Assembly: GCA_035628995.1 (NCBI GenBank)
Contig: DASPIR010000002.1
Span: 1 to 64,000 of the forward strand
Direction of reading: 5' to 3'
Source: Clostridia bacterium
GTDB lineage: Bacteria; Bacillota; Clostridia; Lutisporales; Lutisporaceae
DNA: 64,000 nucleotides
The position numbers were made by a program, and so were the translations under genes. Position 1 is the stretch's first letter; each line of letters begins with the position of its first letter. Below, in pieces: positions 8,520 through 15,958 of the stretch. The notes under the pieces were generated by a model. That model worked only from the letters and a program-made list of their open reading frames with translations, did not search any database and was not told where the DNA came from.

Positions 8520-9393
8520 AACAGTTGGAGTCAGGTTTAAAAAAGCCGGCAAGATATACTATTTTGACCCCGGCGACTTGGAAATAAATGTTGATGACAG
8601 TGTTGTGGTGGAGACCATCAGAGGTATTGAATTCGGTAAGGCCGTGCTGGGAATAAGAGAAGTGCCTGAGAATGAAATAATCGCACCACTGAAGCAGGTT
8701 CTGAGAATTGCTACGGAAGAAGACAATAAAGTGTATCAAGACAACAAGGTAAAAGAAAAGGAAGCTTTCAACGTATGCCTTCAGAAAATAAACCATCATA
8801 ATCTTGGAATGAAGCTTATTGATGTGGAATATACCTTTGACAACAACAAGATAATATTCTACTTTACAGCAGACGGACGTGTGGACTTCAGGGAGCTTGT
8901 GAAGGATTTGGCTTCAGTTTTCAAGACAAGGATAGAGCTTCGCCAGATTGGTGTAAGAGACGAAGCTAAAATGATCAGCGGCATGGGTCCCTGTGGGAAA
9001 AGCCTCTGCTGTTCTACCTTCCTTGGGGATTTTGCGCCGGTTTCTATTAAAATGGCAAAGGAACAGAGCCTATCCCTCAACCCTACAAAGATTTCCGGTA
9101 TATGCGGCAGACTTATGTGCTGCCTGAAATATGAGCACGAAACATACGAAAACTCAAGGAAATACATGCCTAAGGTAGGGGCATTGGTTGACACTCCTGA
9201 AGGCCGTGGGGAAGTGGTGGGATCCAATATACTTCTTGAGGTGGTCAAGGTTAAGCTGGAGCTGATGGAGGGCAATCTTCGCATTGTCAAGGATTTTCCT
9301 GTCAAGGAAATAGTGCAGCTAAAACCAGGTAAGGATGTGGAGCCTGATATTGAGGGCGATATTGAGAATCTGGAGCGTCTTGAGGATAATTAG
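8512..9393 (+). CDS. ricT: RicT/YaaT, PSP1-domain iron-sulfur protein
   Basis: A 293-aa protein of the PSP1 family. In Bacillus, RicT (YaaT) with RicA and RicF forms an iron-sulfur complex that stimulates RNase Y-dependent mRNA processing and phosphorelay activity in sporulation, competence and biofilm formation. The conserved cysteine-rich region is present: GPCGKSLCCSTFLGDF, then ICGRLMCCLKYEHETY. Start ATG behind GGAGGT, overlapping holB. The 56-aa ferredoxin gene follows after 100 bases, where Bacillus has yabA. Confidence 0.92.
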   Translation: MVKTVGVRFKKAGKIYYFDPGDLEINVDDSVVVETIRGIEFGKAVLGIREVPENEIIAPLKQVLRIATEEDNKVYQDNKVKEKEAFNVCLQKINHHNLGMKLIDVEYTFDNNKIIFYFTADGRVDFRELVKDLASVFKTRIELRQIGVRDEAKMISGMGPCGKSLCCSTFLGDFAPVSIKMAKEQSLSLNPTKISGICGRLMCCLKYEHETYENSRKYMPKVGALVDTPEGRGEVVGSNILLEVVKVKLELMEGNLRIVKDFPVKEIVQLKPGKDVEPDIEGDIENLERLEDN

Positions 9394-9461
9394 TGATTAT
9401 TAAAATTGAAAAATTATAAAAAATTGATCAAAGGGTTTTATTTATGAAACATTAGTGATAA

Positions 9462-9665
<204 letters not shown>

Positions 9666-9675
9666 TTATCGCATG

Positions 9676-9703
9676 AAAAAAGACCGTTAAGGTCTTTTTT
9701 TCC
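9676..9703 (+). terminator. Ferredoxin gene terminator
   Basis: AAAAAAGACC (9676-9685) pairs with GGTCTTTTTT (9691-9700) around a 5-base loop, ending in a T run. Strong intrinsic terminator. Confidence 0.92.
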
Positions 9704-9767
9704 ATTTAGGCTTCCTAGTGTAAGCAATAAGGGCAATGTTTCCGAATTTCTTTAAAAGAGGTATGAC

Positions 9768-10508
9768 ATGGAAGAACTTATATTGCATGATGAAACTGTT
9801 GATGATTTGCAGAACGGTTATAAATTAATACAGAAAAGCGATTCCTTCAGGTTTGGTGTAGATGCAGTACTCTTGGCAGACTTCGCTAATGTGAAGCATG
9901 AGCATTCGGTCATTGATCTTGGCACCGGTACGGGTATCATTCCTATCCTTATATATGCCAAGAAAAAACCATTGGAGATAACAGCAGTGGAAATACAGCA
10001 GGATATGGCTGAGATGGCTCTGCGCAGCATCAAACTCAATGGGCTCGATAAAAGCATTAAGGTGCTGTGTATGGATCTTAAGGATGCTCCTAAGCTTCTG
10101 GGAAAGGCAAGGTATGATTGCGTAGTAACCAACCCCCCCTACGTGAAGAAGGAATGTGGAATAAACAACCCCTCTGAATCCAAGGCTATTGCAAGGTTTG
10201 AGATAATGTGCAGCCTGGAGGAGGTGCTGATGACCGCTAGAGAGCTTCTTAAACCAGGGGGAAAGTTTTATATGGTGCATAGGACTGATCGTTTGGCAGA
10301 TATAATATACGAAATGCGAAACAGTGGAATTGAGCCAAAGCGTATACGGTTTGTACACCCCTCCATAGGGAAAAGACCCAATCTTCTGCTGATTGAAGGA
10401 GCCAGAGGGGGAAATAAGGAGCTTAAGTTCATGGATCCGCTGTATATACATGATGAAAAAGGTGAATACACTGAAGAGATACATAGAATATACGGGAGGA
10501 CGAAATAA
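9768..10508 (+). CDS. tRNA1(Val) (adenine37-N6)-methyltransferase-like (YabB/TrmN6 family)
   Basis: A 246-aa class I SAM-dependent methyltransferase. Motif I is VIDLGTGTGIIPI; the catalytic NPPY is in VVTNPPYVKK, typical of N6-adenine or related amino-methyltransferases. The N-terminal FRFGVDAVLLADF is diagnostic of the YabB/TrmN6 group. The assumed target is a tRNA adenine, but Bacillota members are poorly characterised. The stop codon overlaps the rsmI start by one base, so the pair is coupled, as yabB and rsmI are neighbours in Bacillus. Confidence 0.87.
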   Translation: MEELILHDETVDDLQNGYKLIQKSDSFRFGVDAVLLADFANVKHEHSVIDLGTGTGIIPILIYAKKKPLEITAVEIQQDMAEMALRSIKLNGLDKSIKVLCMDLKDAPKLLGKARYDCVVTNPPYVKKECGINNPSESKAIARFEIMCSLEEVLMTARELLKPGGKFYMVHRTDRLADIIYEMRNSGIEPKRIRFVHPSIGKRPNLLLIEGARGGNKELKFMDPLYIHDEKGEYTEEIHRIYGRTK

Positions 10509-11353
10509 TGGCCGGAATTTTATATCTATGTGCAACACCCATAGGGAACCTCGAGGACATAACCTTAAGATGCATTAGGATACTGGGGGAAGTGGACATT
10601 ATCGCCGCTGAGGATACCAGGCATACTATCAGACTGCTGAATCATTTCGAAATTCGAAAGCCTTTGATAAGCTATCATGAACATAATAAATATGAAAAGG
10701 GCAGCGAGATAGTAGAGCTTCTAAAATCAGGGAAAAATATAGCGCTGGTCTCTGATGCAGGCATGCCTGCCATATCGGACCCCGGCGAAGAGCTGGTCAG
10801 GCTTTGTATTGACAGCGACATTGATATAATTCCTATTCCCGGGCCTAGTGCTTCACTTACGGCATTGATAGTCTCGGGGCTTTCAACAGTACGATTCTGC
10901 TTTGAAGGCTTTCTGTCGTCAAATAAAAAGGAGAGAAGAGAGAGACTTCAAAAGCTTTCTAATGAAACAAGAACCATTATACTATATGAAGCTCCCCACC
11001 GTTTGCTGGATACACTAAGTGAGATAAAGGAACAGCTGGGAGAGAGAAGAATATCGGTATCAAGGGAAATAACCAAAAAATTTGAAGAGACAGTAAGAGC
11101 TGATATAAGCGAAGTAATAAGTATTTTTAAAGAGCGGACGATAAAAGGCGAATTCGTTCTGATCATTGAAGGTATAAATGAAAAAGAACTTATTGATATT
11201 GAATTAAAGAAATGGGATAATATATCCATTGAGGAACACTTAAAAATGTATTTGCGACAGGGAATAGATAAAAAGGAAGCAATTAAAAAAGTAGCAGAGG
11301 ATAGAAAATTGCCCAAAAAGGAAATATATAAAATAGGGTGCAATATAGAATAG
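10508..11353 (+). CDS. rsmI: 16S rRNA (cytidine1402-2'-O)-methyltransferase
   Basis: A 281-aa tetrapyrrole methylase-fold enzyme. RsmI signatures: LYLCATPIGNLEDIT at the start, AAEDTRHTIRLLNHF, SDAGMPAISDPGEELV, PIPGPSASLTALIVSGL and FEGFLSSNKKER. It methylates the 2'-O of C1402 in the decoding centre of 16S rRNA. The C-terminal tail with KKEAIKKVAEDRKLPKKEIY is the usual helical extension. It begins within the stop of the previous gene. Confidence 0.95.
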   Translation: MAGILYLCATPIGNLEDITLRCIRILGEVDIIAAEDTRHTIRLLNHFEIRKPLISYHEHNKYEKGSEIVELLKSGKNIALVSDAGMPAISDPGEELVRLCIDSDIDIIPIPGPSASLTALIVSGLSTVRFCFEGFLSSNKKERRERLQKLSNETRTIILYEAPHRLLDTLSEIKEQLGERRISVSREITKKFEETVRADISEVISIFKERTIKGEFVLIIEGINEKELIDIELKKWDNISIEEHLKMYLRQGIDKKEAIKKVAEDRKLPKKEIYKIGCNIE

Positions 11354-11380
11354 TACAGTTTAGCTTTGCTTTGCTACTAT

Positions 11381-11423
11381 ATAAATCGCACAATGAAGAT
11401 TACTTTGATTAGCTGCGATTTAT
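11381..11423 (+). repeat. Inverted repeat downstream of rsmI
   Basis: ATAAATCGCA (11381-11390) and TGCGATTTAT (11414-11423) form a perfect 10-bp stem with a 23-base loop. There is no clear T run after it, so it is a weak terminator candidate or a leader structure for the selenoprotein-like gene downstream. Confidence 0.5.
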
Positions 11424-11518
11424 AACAATAATGAAAATGTTTCTCAGTATTGAACTATTTTTTAAAGGATTTACTGCGAAACATATACCTGTCAGAGAAT
11501 TTGAAAGGAGGACAAAAC

Positions 11519-11710
11519 ATGAAATTCACAAAGGATATGACTGTGGCTCAGATTTTGAGAGCAAATCCCAATACTGCTGAGGTTTTCATGAGATATGGAA
11601 TGCATTGCCTTGGCTGACCGGGTGCTACAGGAGAGTCTGTGGAACAGGCTGCTATGGTGCATGGTTTTGATGGAGATCAGCTTTTAGAAGATTTGAATAA
11701 AGTAAATTAG
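11519..11710 (+). CDS. DUF1858-like small protein with in-frame TGA (probable selenoprotein)
   Basis: A 63-codon reading frame from ATG 11519 (behind GAAAGGAGG) to TAG 11708 resembles DUF1858 family proteins: [17 protein letters not shown], then RYGMHCLG, then [16 protein letters not shown]. Codon 33 (11615-11617) is TGA exactly where family members usually have the second Cys of a CxxC pair (HCLGCPGA). Conservation continues after the TGA, so truncation or random decay is unlikely. A SECIS-like hairpin starts 16 bases after the TGA. I read it as selenocysteine in a CxxU redox or metal motif. Alternatives: sequencing error or a very recent nonsense mutation. The biochemical role of the family is unknown to me. 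Confidence 0.75.
11634..11650 (+). promoter_or_regulatory. Candidate bacterial SECIS hairpin
   Basis: AGTCTGT (11634-11640) pairs with ACAGGCT (11644-11650), seven pairs including one G-U, closing a GGA loop at 11641-11643. The loop begins 23 bases after the TGA. A short apical loop with a G in the first two positions, at about 16-37 bases from the UGA, is what is expected of a bacterial selenocysteine insertion element. A competing stem CTACAG/CTGTGG at 11625-11642 also exists. Confidence 0.6.
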
Positions 11711-11718
11711 TAAAATTT

Positions 11719-11745
11719 AAAGGTTAGGATTTCTCCTAACCTTTT
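11719..11745. terminator. Bidirectional terminator
   Basis: AAAGGTTAGGA (11719-11729) pairs with TCCTAACCTTTT (11734-11745), loop TTTC. It serves the selenoprotein-like gene on the plus strand and possibly abrB on the minus strand; the T run is short. Confidence 0.8.
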
Positions 11746-11748
11746 GAA

Positions 11749-11988
11749 TTACTTTTTGAATTCTTCCATGCAAGCTGGGCAAATGTTTTTGCCTTTGTAA
11801 ACAATTACGTCCTTTGCATTTTGGCAGAATATGCATGCTGGCTCATATTTCTTCAATATGATATGTTCGCCATCAACATATATCTCTAAGGAATCCTTTT
11901 CCTCTATATTAAGGGTTCTCCTTAATTCTATCGGAATTACAACCCTACCTAGCTCATCAACTTTTCTTACAATTCCTGTGGACTTCAA
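11749..11988 (-). CDS. abrB: AbrB-family transition-state regulator with zinc-ribbon tail
   Basis: A 79-aa DNA-binding protein. The N-terminal ~50 residues are a swapped-hairpin SpoVT/AbrB domain: STGIVRKVDELGRVVIP, LRRTLNIEEKDSLEIYVDGE. The C-terminal part has CIFC and CPAC, likely a zinc knuckle, as in many clostridial AbrB proteins. The start codon is TTG at 11988 behind a strong GGAGGAGGAG site. AbrB proteins repress stationary-phase and sporulation genes and form tetramers. A Spo0A-like box overlaps its promoter, in line with Spo0A repression of abrB in Bacillus. Confidence 0.92.
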   Translation of the reverse strand: MKSTGIVRKVDELGRVVIPIELRRTLNIEEKDSLEIYVDGEHIILKKYEPACIFCQNAKDVIVYKGKNICPACMEEFKK

Positions 11989-12007
11989 TTTATTCTCCTC
12001 CTCCTAC

Positions 12008-12029
12008 ATTATACAACAAATTTCGACAA
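12008..12029 (-). promoter_or_regulatory. abrB promoter -10 and Spo0A box
   Basis: On the minus strand a TATAAT (12013-12008) lies about 20 bases before the abrB start. Just upstream is TTGTCGAAA (12029-12021), an exact core match to the Spo0A box. The placement between -10 and -35 suits repression by Spo0A. No convincing -35 hexamer is seen. Confidence 0.6.
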
Positions 12030-12292
12030 GTTATTTTATAATTAAATGTTAACATTTATGACAATAAAAGTCAATAGTGTATAAGCTCAAAATAATATTT
12101 ATTCATATTGCAGTTTTTGATATATGCATAGATATTACAACTGATAAGGCTAATACTATAATGATTTGTTAAAGAATAAACAAGTTGCAGGGGAGTATAA
12201 GTATTCAAATAAGTCATACTAATGTGAATAATTATAATATTCCATATTATCAATATTATAAAATTGAAGTTGTTATAGTATATATGTCTTTC
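12030..12292. other. AT-rich intergenic stretch between abrB and cwlD
   Basis: About 260 bases of AT-rich DNA. A 60-codon minus-strand frame here lacks a ribosome site and is rich in Ile, Tyr and Asn as expected from AT-rich noncoding DNA. Nothing else is recognised. Confidence 0.5.
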
Positions 12293-12357
12293 TTTATAAC
12301 GAATAGGAAAGTATAGATTTCATTAGTGTACCACTTCTCGTACATGAGTTTCGTGAT
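12293..12357. repeat. Dispersed repeat, copy A
   Basis: About 65 bp starting TTTATAACGAATAGGAAAGT, nearly identical to 48817-48879 (copy B). It overlaps the last 12 codons and stop of cwlD, so the repeat supplies the C-terminal end of that protein. Confidence 0.7.
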
Positions 12358-13066
12358 AATAGTTCTGAAGCCCGTCAAATATGGCCTCTGCCATAAATGC
12401 TTGAAAATCATCCTGTCTCAGCAGCCTTCCTTCTTCCAAATTTGTCATATAACCTGTTTCAACAAGTATGCCGGGGACTTTTGTGCTTCGCAGTATGAAT
12501 AGATTTTCGGGCAGTATTTTGGATTTTAGAGTATTGTTTTTTAAGAAGTTTCTATAAACAATTTCATTAATGCTGCTGCCGACCAATTGAGCCAGGTTTT
12601 TTCCTTCTTCGGATGCATAGTAATAAAAAAGTATTGCCCCTTTTGTTTCTGGGTTGCTGCGGAAACAGTTGGAATGTATACTAATGAAAACATCTGTACC
12701 GCTGTTATCCACTATATCCCGCCGTGCATCCAAGTCCCTCCGATATCTTGATGACTGCAAATCACTTTTGCTTTCGAGAGAAACGTCGCTGTCTCTTGTA
12801 AGTATTACTTTTACTCCGGCATTCGTAAGACGTTCTTTCAGTTTTAGTGATATATCAAGGTTAATATCCTTTTCGTTGAAGTGTTCACCTAGAGACGCTC
12901 CCCCATCTATCCCTCCATGCCCCGGGTCTATGACTATCAATTTACCCTTCAAGCCGGCATTTGGTGATTTGGCGTATTCATGATTGTACTCAGATATTGA
13001 AAAGAACATCAAGGCAGCTAATGCTGCTATTATAACGTATACTATAATTCGGTTAACACTCATCAT
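12323..13066 (-). CDS. cwlD: N-acetylmuramoyl-L-alanine amidase CwlD
   Basis: A 247-aa amidase_3 zinc enzyme with an N-terminal signal anchor (about residues 6-24). Zinc and catalytic regions are seen: VIDPGHGGIDGG, NEKDINLDI with the ligand Glu, SIHSNCF with the second His, and VETGYMTN with the catalytic Glu. CwlD removes peptide side chains so that muramic-delta-lactam can form in the spore cortex, which is needed for germination. Start ATG 13066 with AAAGGCAGG upstream; a second ATG follows at once. The final residues are encoded by a dispersed repeat. Confidence 0.9.
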   Translation of the reverse strand: MMSVNRIIVYVIIAALAALMFFSISEYNHEYAKSPNAGLKGKLIVIDPGHGGIDGGASLGEHFNEKDINLDISLKLKERLTNAGVKVILTRDSDVSLESKSDLQSSRYRRDLDARRDIVDNSGTDVFISIHSNCFRSNPETKGAILFYYYASEEGKNLAQLVGSSINEIVYRNFLKNNTLKSKILPENLFILRSTKVPGILVETGYMTNLEEGRLLRQDDFQAFMAEAIFDGLQNYYHETHVREVVH

Positions 13067-13208
13067 CTATCTATACCTGCCTTTCTATATCTCATTAATT
13101 ATATTCACTTTTGCACCCTAAAATGTAGTGTGAATAATTTTGTAAAAGAAGTAAATCATAGCTAGGAATGGTAAACGGTTATGAATACTACGGGGAGTGA
13201 AAAGAGTT

Positions 13209-14777
13209 ATGGAAAATAACAAGATAGTGAATCATGCCGACTTTAAGACACCTCCTGAGTCCTATTGGTTGGCATCTACGGGCAGGACTAACTATCCCGC
13301 TCTAGAACAGGATATTAAAGTTGATGTTGCAATTGTTGGGGGAGGTATTACAGGTATAACCTCTGCCTATCTGCTGAAAAAAGAGGGTTTAAGGGTAGCT
13401 GTTATTGAAGCAGACAGAATTGTTCAGGGTACAACTGGGCATACCACTGCAAAAATCACATCATTGCACAGTCTTATTTACAGCAGAATAAAAAGTTATA
13501 TGGGCGAGGAAAAGGCAAGGCAGTATGCTGATGCAAATGAGGCGGCCATCAGTACTATTTCAAATCTGATAAAGCATGAGGGGATTGACTGCGATTTTCA
13601 TCGGGAGCCTTCATACACCTTCACTCTTGCCGATTCATATCTGCAGAAGGTGGCAGATGAGGCAAACACTGCGGCCAGCCTTGGTTTAAAAGCGACCTTT
13701 TTAGAAAACATTCCGCTGCCTTTTAAAGTCAAAGGAGCAGTAAAGTTTGAGGACCAGGCGCGTTTCCATCCTCGCAAGTACCTGCTCGCTTTAGCCAATA
13801 AGGTAGAGGGGGCTGGAAGCTTCATATTTGAACATTCAAGAGTGGTTGATATTAATGAGGGGAATCCGAGCACAGTAATTACCAATCAGGGGAAAAAGGT
13901 AACTGCTGATAATGTTATCATAGCCTCCCATTTTCCGTGCTACGATGGTATGGGTTTTTATTTCGCCAGAATGTATCCAGAAAGATCTTATGTTTTAGCG
14001 GTAAAGGTAAAGGAGAAGTTTCTGGGAGGTATGTATATTACAGCGGAGGACCCTGGCAGATCGATACGTTCTCAAGAATTCGGGGGTGAAGAGATACTTA
14101 TTGTCGGTGGTGAACACCACAAGACAGCCCATGGGACAAATCTTAAGAAGCACTATGAAAGTCTAGTGGAGTATGCACATCAGCATTATGACGTGCAGGA
14201 ATTGCTTTACAGGTGGTCTACCCAAGATTATACTACACTCGATAAAGTGCCCTATGTAGGCAGATTGACATCAAGAACACCTAATATATATGTGGCAACG
14301 GGCTTTAGAAAGTGGGGCATGACAAACAGCACAGCCTCAGCTATGATTATAAAGGACTTGATTGTGAAAGGCGAGAACCCATGGACGGATGTATATGACC
14401 CTTCAAGGTTTATCCCCAATCCTTCTATAACCAGCTTCATTTCGATAAATGCGGATGTTGCAGCTAAGTTAATCACAGGGAAGCTTAAACCGCTGCCCCA
14501 GGACATTGAGGTTGAAAAAGGAGAGGCAAAAGCGGTAGAAATTGAGGGAAATAAAATGGGGGTATATCGGGATGAAAAGGGGCAGCTTCATACTGTGGAT
14601 ACAACCTGCACACATATGGGCTGTGAATTGAAATGGAATGATGCAGAAAAGTCCTGGGATTGCCCGTGCCATGGCTCCAGGTTTACCTATGAGGGGGAAA
14701 TAATTGAAGGCCCTGCAATCAACGAATTACAGCATGATTGTCACGCGAAGAACAAGATTGACCCTAATATAATATAA
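13209..14777 (+). CDS. FAD-dependent oxidoreductase with C-terminal Rieske domain (YhfW-like)
   Basis: A 522-aa fusion. Residues ~30-400 form a DAO-type FAD domain with the dinucleotide fold VAIVGGGITGITSAYLL and GTTGHTTAKIT. The last ~90 residues form a Rieske [2Fe-2S] domain: CTHMGC (Cys467, His469) and CPCHGS (Cys485, His488). This is the architecture of Bacillus YhfW, a protein of unknown function. The ATG at 13209 is preferred; GTG at 13197 overlaps the GGGGAG site. An amine or amino-acid oxidase role is an inference from the family. The gene stands alone before a strong terminator. Confidence 0.88.
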   Translation: MENNKIVNHADFKTPPESYWLASTGRTNYPALEQDIKVDVAIVGGGITGITSAYLLKKEGLRVAVIEADRIVQGTTGHTTAKITSLHSLIYSRIKSYMGEEKARQYADANEAAISTISNLIKHEGIDCDFHREPSYTFTLADSYLQKVADEANTAASLGLKATFLENIPLPFKVKGAVKFEDQARFHPRKYLLALANKVEGAGSFIFEHSRVVDINEGNPSTVITNQGKKVTADNVIIASHFPCYDGMGFYFARMYPERSYVLAVKVKEKFLGGMYITAEDPGRSIRSQEFGGEEILIVGGEHHKTAHGTNLKKHYESLVEYAHQHYDVQELLYRWSTQDYTTLDKVPYVGRLTSRTPNIYVATGFRKWGMTNSTASAMIIKDLIVKGENPWTDVYDPSRFIPNPSITSFISINADVAAKLITGKLKPLPQDIEVEKGEAKAVEIEGNKMGVYRDEKGQLHTVDTTCTHMGCELKWNDAEKSWDCPCHGSRFTYEGEIIEGPAINELQHDCHAKNKIDPNII

Positions 14778-14784
14778 AATCAAG

Positions 14785-14820
14785 CTAGTAGGCTCCCATA
14801 TTCGGGAGCCTACTAGTTTT
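14785..14820 (+). terminator. Terminator after the Rieske oxidoreductase
   Basis: CTAGTAGGCTCCC (14785-14797) pairs perfectly with GGGAGCCTACTAG (14804-14816), 13 bp, 6-base loop, followed by TTTT. Confidence 0.93.
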
Positions 14821-14958
14821 AAAGGTTATAAGCAAACCAAATACATTTGAAATACCAAATAAGCGAAAAATGTCGCAATTCATATAATCATGGAGGAAAT
14901 CTTTAAAAAGAACTGGAACATTTTACATATATTTATTCGTTTAAGGGGGCTGCGGGAC

Positions 14959-15723
14959 ATGAGAGGATTAACACTGGGACTTGCACAGATGAAATGTCAA
15001 AAAGGAGCAATAGGATATAACATAATAAGCATGTATAAGTACCTGGAGGAATGCAAAAAAAAAGGTGCGGATATAGTCTGCTTTCCCGAAATGAATATAA
15101 CCGGCTACATAAACCCACTAAAATATCCTGAAGCCGTGATCTCAAGGTACCATTCCGCAATCCAGAAGGTAGCCGATATGAGCTTCACTTACCAGACTAC
15201 AATTATTGCAGGCTTTGCAGAGAAGAACTATGAGGGTAAGCCCTTCATAACTCAGCTGGTAGCTCAGGAAGGAAAGGTAGCAGGCTTCTATAGGAAAAAG
15301 AATATATGCGGCGATGAGTCAGATTGGTTTTCCCCTGGTACCGAAACCCCCATATTTTCGCATTCTGGAATCAATTTCGGATTAGCAATATGTGCAGACT
15401 TAGATGATGGTGGAATATTCAAGGAATATGCTGAACAGGGGGCTAGCTTGGTCTTTGAGAGTGCCGCCCCAGGATTATACGGCGAGCAGGAGAACAGAGA
15501 CTGGGAGTCGGGCTTTAATTGGTGGAAAAGTGAGTGCAAGAGCAAACTGGGAAAGTATGCTGAAGAAAGTGGCATTTATATAGCAGCGGCAACACAGGCG
15601 GGACGTACAGAAGATGAGGATTTCCCAGGGGGCGGCTATCTTTTTACCCCTCAGGGCAGCTGTACATATGAGACAGATGATTGGCACGAAGGTATAATTG
15701 TTGCCCAAATAGACCTTCCATAA
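14959..15723 (+). CDS. Carbon-nitrogen hydrolase (nitrilase superfamily)
   Basis: A 254-aa amidase-like enzyme with the Glu-Lys-Cys triad: Glu44 in CFPEMNITGY, Lys113/114 in FYRKKNICGDES, and Cys145 in LAICADLDDGG. Related proteins hydrolyse omega-amides, carbamoyl groups or nitriles; the substrate here is unknown. The ATG at 14959 is used because AAGGGGG lies 9 bases upstream. The reading frame continues up to ATG 14890, but that region lacks a ribosome site. It is monocistronic as far as can be seen. Confidence 0.87.
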   Translation: MRGLTLGLAQMKCQKGAIGYNIISMYKYLEECKKKGADIVCFPEMNITGYINPLKYPEAVISRYHSAIQKVADMSFTYQTTIIAGFAEKNYEGKPFITQLVAQEGKVAGFYRKKNICGDESDWFSPGTETPIFSHSGINFGLAICADLDDGGIFKEYAEQGASLVFESAAPGLYGEQENRDWESGFNWWKSECKSKLGKYAEESGIYIAAATQAGRTEDEDFPGGGYLFTPQGSCTYETDDWHEGIIVAQIDLP

Positions 15724-15877
15724 AAAATAAAAAAATGAAATTTTATTGATGAGTAAATGCTTATACTGTGGTAATATTATATTATGATAAAACTATGGCA
15801 TAAGCTATATTTTTTATTGAACGCACAAAAGAAATTACATCGGGTATGGTGCGAATTCAATAATGACTAAGGAAACT

Positions 15878-15921
15878 TTTTGCGAAATTTGATTGAAAAA
15901 TACAAGGGATATTTCGCAAAA
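15878..15921. promoter_or_regulatory. Inverted repeat upstream of pepT
   Basis: TTTTGCGAAAT (15878-15888) and ATTTCGCAAAA (15911-15921) form a perfect 11-bp inverted repeat with 22-base spacing, 38 bases before pepT. A similar arrangement (GCGGAATTTGAA then TTTTTCGCGAAAT) lies upstream of the gene at 56027. It could be an operator or an RNA leader hairpin. Confidence 0.5.
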
Positions 15922-15958
15922 CGTATAGCTTATACACTTAATATAACAGGAGGGTTTT

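Noticed and set aside
11625-11642. Alternative stem CTACAG/CTGTGG as the SECIS.
   Set aside because: Its loop would lie only 13 bases after the TGA and the stem is shorter; the 7-bp stem with loop GGA at 23 bases fits the known spacing better.
12071-12253. A 60-codon minus-strand ORF between abrB and cwlD.
   Set aside because: No ribosome site, composition typical of AT-rich noncoding DNA, no recognisable domain.
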